From NCBI GenBank assembly GCA_030524745.1, contig JAUNGC010000018.1:1-64000 (forward strand): DNA of 64,000 nt. The letters are read 5' to 3'. The position numbers were made by a program, and so were the translations under genes. Numbering within the stretch: the first letter of the stretch is position 1; every line of letters starts with the position of its first letter. Shown piece by piece: positions 59,187 to 64,000 of this stretch. Below the pieces are notes generated by a model, which was given only the letters and a program-made list of their open reading frames with translations, was not told where the DNA came from and did no database searches. The stretch comes from Eubacteriales bacterium (GTDB lineage Bacteria; Bacillota; Clostridia; Lachnospirales; Lachnospiraceae).

Positions 59187-60230
59187 ATGAACTTAGAAGA
59201 ATATAAAGGCGTATTTGTCTTTGCGCAGCAGGTTGATAACGAACTGAGCGGCATCGCGCTGGAACTGGTGGGCAAAGGAAAAGAACTGGCAAAAGATTTG
59301 GACACAGAAGTAACTGCAGTTCTCATCGGCAGCGGCGTAGAAGGTCTCTGCACAGAACTGGCTGAGTACGGCGCAGACAGAATCATCGTTGTGGATGATC
59401 CTGAACTGAAGGAATACAGAACAGAGCCTTATGCGCATGCTCTGGCAGAAGTAATTAAGAAGTATAAGCCCGAGATTATGCTGGTCGGCGCAACCGCAAT
59501 CGGCCGCGATCTGGGTCCCCGCGTATCCGCAAGAATTCATACAGGTCTGACCGCAGACTGCACAAAGCTGGAAATCGGTGATTTCCCGATCAATCCGATT
59601 CCGGGAAGAGAGCAGAAGCACAATCAGTTGCTCATGACCCGTCCCGCTTTCGGCGGCAACACGATCGCAACGATCGCCTGCCCTGAATTCCGCCCTCAGA
59701 TGGCAACGGTTCGTCCGGGCGTTATGCAGAAGGCTCCCCGCGTAGAGGGCGCTCAGGCTGTGGTTGAGAAGTTCAACCCCGGATTTACTCCGGATCACAA
59801 ATATGTGGAGATTCTGGAGATTGTCAAAGCGGTTTCTGATGTGGAAGATATCATGGATGCAAAGATTCTGGTATCCGGCGGCCGCGGCGTAGGCAGCGCA
59901 GAGAACTTTAAACTGCTTGAGGATCTGGCTGACGCGATCGGCGGCACCGTAAGCTGCTCCCGTGCAGTTGTGGATTCCGGCTGGAAGCCGAAGGATCTGC
60001 AGGTGGGTCAGACAGGTAAGACTGTTCGTCCTCAGGTATATTTCGCAATCGGTATTTCCGGTGCAATCCAGCATCTGGCTGGTATGGAAGAATCCGATAT
60101 CATCATCGCAATCAACAAGGATGAGACAGCTCCTATCTTTGATGTGGCTGACTACGGCGTTGTCGGCGATCTGAATAAGATTGTTCCCGCTCTGACGGAA
60201 AAGATCAGAGAAGCAAGAGCAGCAAAATAA
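59187..60230 (+). CDS. etfA: Electron transfer flavoprotein alpha subunit
   Basis: 347 aa from ATG 59187. The open frame back to 59091 has no ribosome binding site, and AAAGGA lies about 14 bases before the chosen start. The C-terminal FAD domain shows LVSGGRGVGSAENFKLLEDLA, GCSRAVVDSGWKPKDLQ-like SCSRAVVDSGW, VGQTGKTVRPQVYFAIGISG and AINKDETAPIFDVADYGV. It pairs with EtfB and hands electrons to butyryl-CoA dehydrogenase. Last gene of the operon, before a very strong terminator. Confidence 0.95.
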   Translation: MNLEEYKGVFVFAQQVDNELSGIALELVGKGKELAKDLDTEVTAVLIGSGVEGLCTELAEYGADRIIVVDDPELKEYRTEPYAHALAEVIKKYKPEIMLVGATAIGRDLGPRVSARIHTGLTADCTKLEIGDFPINPIPGREQKHNQLLMTRPAFGGNTIATIACPEFRPQMATVRPGVMQKAPRVEGAQAVVEKFNPGFTPDHKYVEILEIVKAVSDVEDIMDAKILVSGGRGVGSAENFKLLEDLADAIGGTVSCSRAVVDSGWKPKDLQVGQTGKTVRPQVYFAIGISGAIQHLAGMEESDIIIAINKDETAPIFDVADYGVVGDLNKIVPALTEKIREARAAK

Positions 60231-60250
60231 AGAATTGACGGTAAATTATG

Positions 60251-60299
60251 AAAAGACGGCCATCCGCAGGTTGACAGACCTGCAGGATGGCCGTCTTTT
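60251..60299 (+). terminator. Terminator of the butyrate operon
   Basis: The 21-base left arm 60251-60271 pairs with 60278-60299 (one bulged A) around a 6-base loop and ends in CTTTTG. Confidence 0.95.
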
Positions 60300-60372
60300 G
60301 ATGCAGTCTGGCGTTGAGCGTTACAAAGCGCGAAAAGCTTTTGAAGTTAAGAGGGTTGAGAACGGTTATCGA

Positions 60373-60401
60373 TTGAATAAGATCTTGTAAAAGAGTATAA
60401 T
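60373..60401 (+). promoter_or_regulatory. Promoter of the DUF6809-like gene
   Basis: TTGAAT at 60373-60378, 17 bases, TATAAT at 60396-60401. Confidence 0.7.
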
Positions 60402-60428
60402 AACAATTAAATTGGGTAAATATATACA

Positions 60429-60779
60429 ATGAATTATAGTATATCGATTAATTTTCATGATAAAGGAAATGATAGTTGTGATTGGCAAATTTTAAAGAGG
60501 TATGCCGTGGAAAAAGACGTGATTTTAGAATTATATTATGGGAATATCAGTCCGATTGATTTGAATATGATGGAGAAGGAAACATATTTAAAGCACAGCG
60601 AATATCTGGAAAAGGCGTCGGAGGAGTTCGCGAAAAAACTGCCTTCTGACCTGAAAGCGGAATTTCGCAAGCTGTGTGAAGCGGAAATGAAAGCAGATGA
60701 AATCTTGCACAGGGACGGCTTTTGCAAAGGCTTTCAACTTGGACTGAAGCTGACGGCGGAAGCGCTTTTGGAGGAATAA
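60429..60779 (+). CDS. DUF6809-like small helical protein
   Basis: 116 aa. ILELYYGNISPIDLNM and the C-terminal RDGFCKGFQLGLKLTAEAL resemble the DUF6809 pattern (ELYYGNI.P ... F..GF.LG..L..E), a family of short helical proteins in Clostridia of unknown function. The first 30 residues are not typical of that family, and a start near residue 30 is possible. The central part is charged and helical. It has its own promoter and terminator. Confidence 0.65.
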   Translation: MNYSISINFHDKGNDSCDWQILKRYAVEKDVILELYYGNISPIDLNMMEKETYLKHSEYLEKASEEFAKKLPSDLKAEFRKLCEAEMKADEILHRDGFCKGFQLGLKLTAEALLEE

Positions 60780-60804
60780 CTATTTTGTGAAAGCTTTGCA
60801 TATG

Positions 60805-60836
60805 AGAAAAGTCCAATCGGAAAATCGGACTTTTCT
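60805..60836 (+). terminator. Bidirectional terminator
   Basis: AGAAAAGTCC (60805-60814) pairs with GGACTTTTCT (60827-60836), flanked by A and T runs, between convergent genes. Confidence 0.85.
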
Positions 60837-60857
60837 GTCAATATTTCGCTGCTAAAA

Positions 60858-61217
60858 TCAAATGATTTCGGAACCAAAAGGCATCAGCGCCAGCTTGGCA
60901 ATTTTGAAGTGCTGTAGTCCGAAAGGTATGCCGACAATCGTTACGCAGAGCAGGCAGCCCATGACTGCGGATTCAATGGCCAGAGGCAGACCGGAAACGA
61001 TAATCCAGACGATATTCAGGACCAGGGATGGCGCGCCGCCGCCGTAGCGAACCTCTTTTCCAAAGGGGAAAAAACTCAGAGCGGCAAATTTGAAGCATTG
61101 TGTTCCAATCGGAATGCCGATGATGGTGATGCACCATAACAGACCCGCCAGACACCAGCTTAGGCCGCTGATACAGCCGCCGAACAAAAACCATAATAAA
61201 TTACCGAGACATCCCAT
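60858..61217 (-). CDS. YccF domain-containing membrane protein
   Basis: 119 aa from ATG 61217, behind AAGGAGG. Four hydrophobic segments arranged as two copies of the YccF (DUF307) repeat: LLWCITIIGIPIGTQCFKFA and LLCVTIVGIPFGLQHFKIA, each with the IGIPxGxQxFK motif. This is an inner-membrane protein of unknown role. An earlier in-frame start (61271) would overlap the promoter. Confidence 0.9.
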   Translation of the reverse strand: MGCLGNLLWFLFGGCISGLSWCLAGLLWCITIIGIPIGTQCFKFAALSFFPFGKEVRYGGGAPSLVLNIVWIIVSGLPLAIESAVMGCLLCVTIVGIPFGLQHFKIAKLALMPFGSEII

Positions 61218-61242
61218 AATGATTCCCTCCTTATGTGTGAAA

Positions 61243-61271
61243 AAAGTAACATTACTTCGGGAAAATGTCAA
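61243..61271 (-). promoter_or_regulatory. yccF promoter
   Basis: Minus-strand TTGACA (61271-61266), 17 bases, TACTTT (61248-61243). Confidence 0.65.
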
Positions 61272-61318
61272 CGAATTTTATCCTAAGAATTTCTAAATAT
61301 TGCACAAAGAGAAATCTG

Positions 61319-61347
61319 TTGCAATCAACAGAGAAATGATGTATGAT
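61319..61347 (+). promoter_or_regulatory. Promoter of the flavin reductase-rubredoxin gene
   Basis: TTGCAA at 61319-61324, 17 bases, TATGAT at 61342-61347. Confidence 0.6.
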
Positions 61348-61391
61348 GAAAACAGGAATAATTACTATTTTATGGATAAGGAGGTATTATT

Positions 61392-62030
61392 ATGAATCCA
61401 AATGCATTCAGAAAATTATCTTATGGAGTCTACATTATTTCGGCATGGGATAATGGCAGGGCGACGGGGTGTACGGCTAACTCTGCAATGCAGATTACGT
61501 CTGATCCTGCGACGATAGCAGTCAGCATCAATCATAACAATTATACGAATAAATGCATTTCGGAAAGCGGCCGCTTTGCGATCTCCATTCTGTCTGAAGA
61601 ATCGGAGCCTTCCATCATCGGAACTTTTGGATTTCAGTCCGGCGCGGATGTAAACAAGTTTGACAGCGTCGCGCATGAGATCAGAGGGTATATGCCTGTG
61701 GTAAAGGATTCCTGCGCATATATTGTATGTGAAGTCATCAATAAGATGGAGACCGACACGCATACTGTATTCCTGGGAAAAGTGGTGGACGCGGACCAGA
61801 TCAGCGATCAGGAGGCAATGACCTACGCTTATTACCACAAAGTGATTAAAGGAAAGAGCCCTAAGAACGCGCCGACCTATATTGCGGAGGAAGCCGTTTC
61901 TCAAAAGGAAAACTGGGTGTGTAGCGTTTGCGGTTACGTGTATGAAGGTGAGGCGCCGTTTGAGGATCTGCCCGCGGATTATACCTGTCCGGTTTGCAGG
62001 CAGCCGAAAGCTGTTTTTGTAAAGAAATAG
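61392..62030 (+). CDS. Flavin reductase-rubredoxin fusion (Hrb-like)
   Basis: 212 aa. The N-terminal flavin reductase-like FMN-binding domain (about 1-155) has RKLSYGVYIISAWD, TGCTANSAMQITSDP and SISILSEES-like FAISILSEES. A short hinge leads to a rubredoxin domain (about 170-212) with the iron ligands in WVCSVCGYVYEG and YTCPVCRQPK. This matches high-molecular-weight rubredoxin (Hrb), known in anaerobes as an NAD(P)H-linked electron donor for flavodiiron proteins in O2/NO removal. No flavodiiron gene is next to it here. AAGGAGG precedes the start. Confidence 0.88.
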   Translation: MNPNAFRKLSYGVYIISAWDNGRATGCTANSAMQITSDPATIAVSINHNNYTNKCISESGRFAISILSEESEPSIIGTFGFQSGADVNKFDSVAHEIRGYMPVVKDSCAYIVCEVINKMETDTHTVFLGKVVDADQISDQEAMTYAYYHKVIKGKSPKNAPTYIAEEAVSQKENWVCSVCGYVYEGEAPFEDLPADYTCPVCRQPKAVFVKK

Positions 62031-62046
62031 AGATTTGCCTGTGCGT

Positions 62047-62088
62047 AAGCGCTGCTGTCCGGAAGAAAACCGGATAGCAGCGCTTTTT
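62047..62088 (+). terminator. Terminator of the Hrb-like gene
   Basis: The 16-base arm 62047-62062 pairs with 62070-62085 (one G-U), followed by T run. Confidence 0.9.
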
Positions 62089-62118
62089 GTACCGTAGGGA
62101 GTTTGGGATTTTTAGATA

Positions 62119-62147
62119 TTGTATGGTGCGTGCGGATTTGGTATACT
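62119..62147 (+). promoter_or_regulatory. Promoter of ybaK
   Basis: TTGTAT at 62119-62124, 17 bases, TATACT at 62142-62147. Confidence 0.7.
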
Positions 62148-62173
62148 GGTAGCGGAAAGGAACGGCGGGTTAT

Positions 62174-62659
62174 ATGGCGAAAAATAAAGAAGTGAAAACG
62201 AATGCCATGCGCATTTTGGACCGTATGAAGATTCCCTATGAGCATTATACTTATGAGTGTGAAGAGTTTGTAGACGGTCTGCAGATTGTGGAAATGCTGT
62301 CTCTGGATCCGGCGAAGGTTTATAAGACGCTGGTGACGGAAGGAACCTCCCAAACATATTTCGTGTTTGTTATCCCGGTTGCCGAAGAACTGGATTTAAA
62401 AAAAGCGGCAAAAACTGTCGGGCAGAAGTCGCTTGCAATGATCCATGTGAAGGACATCAATCAGATTACAGGATATGTCAGAGGCGGCTGTACGGCGGTT
62501 GGCATGAAGAAGCAGTATGTGACGGTGATTGACGAATCAGCGAAGAAGCTGCAGTCAATGATTGTGAGCGGCGGAAGAATCGGTTCTCAGATTGAACTGA
62601 CGCCGGAGGATCTGGCGAAAGCGGCAAATGCGCGGTTCGCCCCGGTAGTTGCGGAATAA
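62174..62659 (+). CDS. ybaK: Cys-tRNA(Pro)/Cys-tRNA(Cys) deacylase YbaK
   Basis: 161 aa single-domain trans-editing factor. KTNAMRILDRMKIPYEHYTY opens the YbaK fold, with VYKTLVTEG (the conserved Lys) and GYVRGGCTAVGMKK and VSGGRIGSQIELTPEDL at the ligand pocket. It hydrolyses cysteine mis-attached to tRNA(Pro). Length matches the family (about 155-160 aa). It is followed 84 bases later by mtnA. Confidence 0.9.
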   Translation: MAKNKEVKTNAMRILDRMKIPYEHYTYECEEFVDGLQIVEMLSLDPAKVYKTLVTEGTSQTYFVFVIPVAEELDLKKAAKTVGQKSLAMIHVKDINQITGYVRGGCTAVGMKKQYVTVIDESAKKLQSMIVSGGRIGSQIELTPEDLAKAANARFAPVVAE

Positions 62660-62743
62660 AGGGAAGCGATATGATAAGAGAAAAGGCAGGAAATAATTCT
62701 TAAACGGAAAGGAGAATGCAGGAAAACCTGCGTTACGGAAAGT

Positions 62744-63844
62744 ATGAGCGAAACAAAAAATATTATGGAATATGAAACGGTGGAACTTGACGAGCAGGAA
62801 AAGGCGGTCGTCATCATCGATCAGACGAAGCTGCCGGGCAGGACGGAGATCATCCGTTTAAAGAGCGCGCAGGAGATCTGGAATGCGATTTATCTGCTCC
62901 AGGTGCGGGGAGCGCCTGCAATTGGCGTGGCGGCGGCATTCGGCATTTATGTGCTGGCCGATGCGGTGGAAACGGATGATTATGACGCCTTTTTAACAGA
63001 ATTTACAAAACAGAAAGAATATCTGGATTCGGCCCGTCCGACCGCAGTCAACCTTTCCTGGGCGCTCGGGCGCATGGAAAACGTGGTGCTGGAGAACAGG
63101 GGGAAGAGCGTAGCAGAAATCAAAGAACTGCTGAAAAAAGAATCCATCGGGATCAAGGAAGAAGATATATGGGTCTGCAGGACCATCGGAGAATATGGGC
63201 TGAGTTTGGTGAAGCCGGGGGACGGGATTCTGACCCATTGTAATGCAGGACAGCTTGCCACGAGTAAATACGGGACGGCGACCGCGCCGATTTATCTGGG
63301 ACAGGAGAGAGGATACCATTTCCGCGTGTTTGCGGATGAGACAAGGCCGCTTTTACAGGGAGCCCGGCTGACCTCTTATGAATTGCATTCCGCGGGCGTG
63401 GACGTGACGCTGATCTGCGATAACATGTCGGCCACGGTGATGAAAAACGGCTGGGTAAATGCGGTGTTTGTGGGCTGCGACCGCGTGGCGGCCAACGGAG
63501 ATACGGCCAATAAGATCGGCACTTCGGTAGTGGCGACGGTGGCGAAACGATACAATGTTCCGGTATATATATGCGCGCCCACTTCCACGATCGACATGAA
63601 TACGGCGACCGGCGCGGACATTCATATCGAACAGCGTCCGGCGGAGGAAGTGACCGAGATGTGGTATAAGGAACGGATGGCGCCGGAAGGCGTGAAGGTG
63701 TTCAATCCGGCGTTTGATGTGACGGACAACGATCTCATTGCGGGAATCGTGACGGAATACGGCATTGCGCGTGCGCCGTATACGGAATCTTTACAGGAAA
63801 TTTTCCGGAAGAAAGAAGCTGCGAAAGCGGCGAAGCAGAAATAG
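62744..63844 (+). CDS. mtnA: S-methyl-5-thioribose-1-phosphate isomerase
   Basis: 366 aa of the eIF2B/MtnA fold. [33 protein letters not shown] (catalytic Cys), [17 protein letters not shown] (catalytic Asp) and [18 protein letters not shown] match. It isomerises 5-methylthioribose-1-phosphate to the ribulose form in methionine salvage. No other mtn genes lie in the window, so the pathway may be partial or scattered. The ATG follows GAAAGT without a clean Shine-Dalgarno (a GGAAAGGAGA lies about 34 bases upstream). Confidence 0.92.
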   Translation: MSETKNIMEYETVELDEQEKAVVIIDQTKLPGRTEIIRLKSAQEIWNAIYLLQVRGAPAIGVAAAFGIYVLADAVETDDYDAFLTEFTKQKEYLDSARPTAVNLSWALGRMENVVLENRGKSVAEIKELLKKESIGIKEEDIWVCRTIGEYGLSLVKPGDGILTHCNAGQLATSKYGTATAPIYLGQERGYHFRVFADETRPLLQGARLTSYELHSAGVDVTLICDNMSATVMKNGWVNAVFVGCDRVAANGDTANKIGTSVVATVAKRYNVPVYICAPTSTIDMNTATGADIHIEQRPAEEVTEMWYKERMAPEGVKVFNPAFDVTDNDLIAGIVTEYGIARAPYTESLQEIFRKKEAAKAAKQK

Positions 63845-63888
63845 GCAAATTGCGCGTAAAAAAAGCGGCATAATTGTACAAGGTTGCG

Positions 63889-63913
63889 AAAAGGCGGGAA
63901 TTCCCGCCTTTTG
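63889..63913. terminator. Bidirectional terminator between mtnA and the edge gene
   Basis: AAAAGGCGGGAA followed directly by TTCCCGCCTTTT, a perfect palindrome. With AATT as the loop this gives a 10-bp stem with A/T flanks on both strands. Confidence 0.85.
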
Positions 63914-63935
63914 TGTTTGGGCAGAGACTTCCCGC

Positions 63936-64000
63936 TTATAAATGCAGAACTTCTTCCACAACCTCTACGGCGTTTGTGATGCAGTCGGGGCAGGTACATA
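63936..64000 (-). CDS. 3' end of a Cys-containing protein (partial)
   Basis: On the minus strand a frame enters from the right edge and ends at TAA (63936-63938). The visible end CTCPDCITNAVEVVEEVLHL has a CxCPxC cysteine cluster and an acidic helix. It ends just before a bidirectional terminator, which supports a real gene end. Too short to assign. Confidence 0.45.
   Translation of the reverse strand, partial: CTCPDCITNAVEVVEEVLHL

Noticed and set aside
1-64000. CRISPR arrays, tRNA and rRNA genes
   Set aside because: No regularly spaced repeat array, no CCA-ending cloverleaf and no rRNA-like stretch was recognised by eye. Small RNA genes could still be missed.

Overview
The window looks like a chromosomal segment of a gut-type Clostridia, most likely Lachnospiraceae (inference). 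The reasons are a compact butyrate operon (thl-crt-hbd-bcd-etfBA), LytS/YesM-YesN signalling, AGGAGG-type ribosome binding sites, sigma-A promoters with 17-bp spacers, and many glycoside hydrolases. I see no tRNA, rRNA or CRISPR array.

Layout. 0.2-1.2 kb: an HMGL-type aldolase. 1.3-10.8 kb: a sugar-sensing and uptake locus made of a membrane-anchored sugar-binding protein, a LytS/YesM-type histidine kinase, a YesN-type regulator, two sugar-binding lipoproteins, a duplicated ABC ATPase and a permease. It matches the XylFII-LytS-YesN / XylFGH plan known from Clostridium. A GH31 gene beside it is broken by an out-of-frame internal deletion. 12.1-22.0 kb: housekeeping-type genes, namely a TetM-like GTPase fused to a NYN/YacP-like domain, a MATE pump, a RelA/SpoT-domain protein, an MFS transporter, GdpD, GreA and an RmlD-like reductase. 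22.1-23.6 kb: a TetR regulator plus alpha/beta hydrolase pair bracketed by two near-identical terminator repeats. 23.9-27.6 kb: an AT-richer accessory patch holding a truncated Rpn nuclease gene, the 5' end of a group II intron, a TPR membrane protein, an acidic unknown protein, a zinc-ribbon/YD-repeat gene split by a one-base slip, and a YitT gene cut at the right-hand junction.

27.8-29.7 kb: recQ. 29.9-39.1 kb: a glycan-degradation operon (GH125, GH3, GH20, a secreted unknown protein, GH2 beta-mannosidase) that fits the trimming of mannose- and GlcNAc-containing N-glycans. 39.2-42.8 kb: DUF3021/LytTR pair, YfcC-family transporter and an SDR reductase. A nearly perfect hairpin of about 206 bp sits between the divergent lytTR and yfcC promoters. 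43.0-48.1 kb: trxB, a secreted SH3/NlpC-P60 hydrolase, a cluster of four same-strand DnaA boxes, hpf and an M23 peptidase. 48.1-53.7 kb: an operon of alpha/beta hydrolase, MurF-like ligase, D-Ala-D-Ala ligase-like enzyme, VanX-like dipeptidase and a membrane protein of unknown function. A 19-codon ORF with a strong Shine-Dalgarno leads this operon. 53.8-60.3 kb: the butyrate operon behind a sigma-A promoter with a good candidate Rex operator. 60.4-63.9 kb: a DUF6809-like protein, YccF, a flavin reductase-rubredoxin fusion, YbaK and MtnA. The 3' end of a Cys-containing protein enters from the right edge.

Strongest points for follow-up: the giant palindrome at 40.25-40.46 kb, the DnaA-box cluster at 45.9 kb, the MurF/Ddl/VanX-like operon, the structured region in front of the main sugar-binding protein gene, and the patched accessory region at 23.9-27.6 kb.
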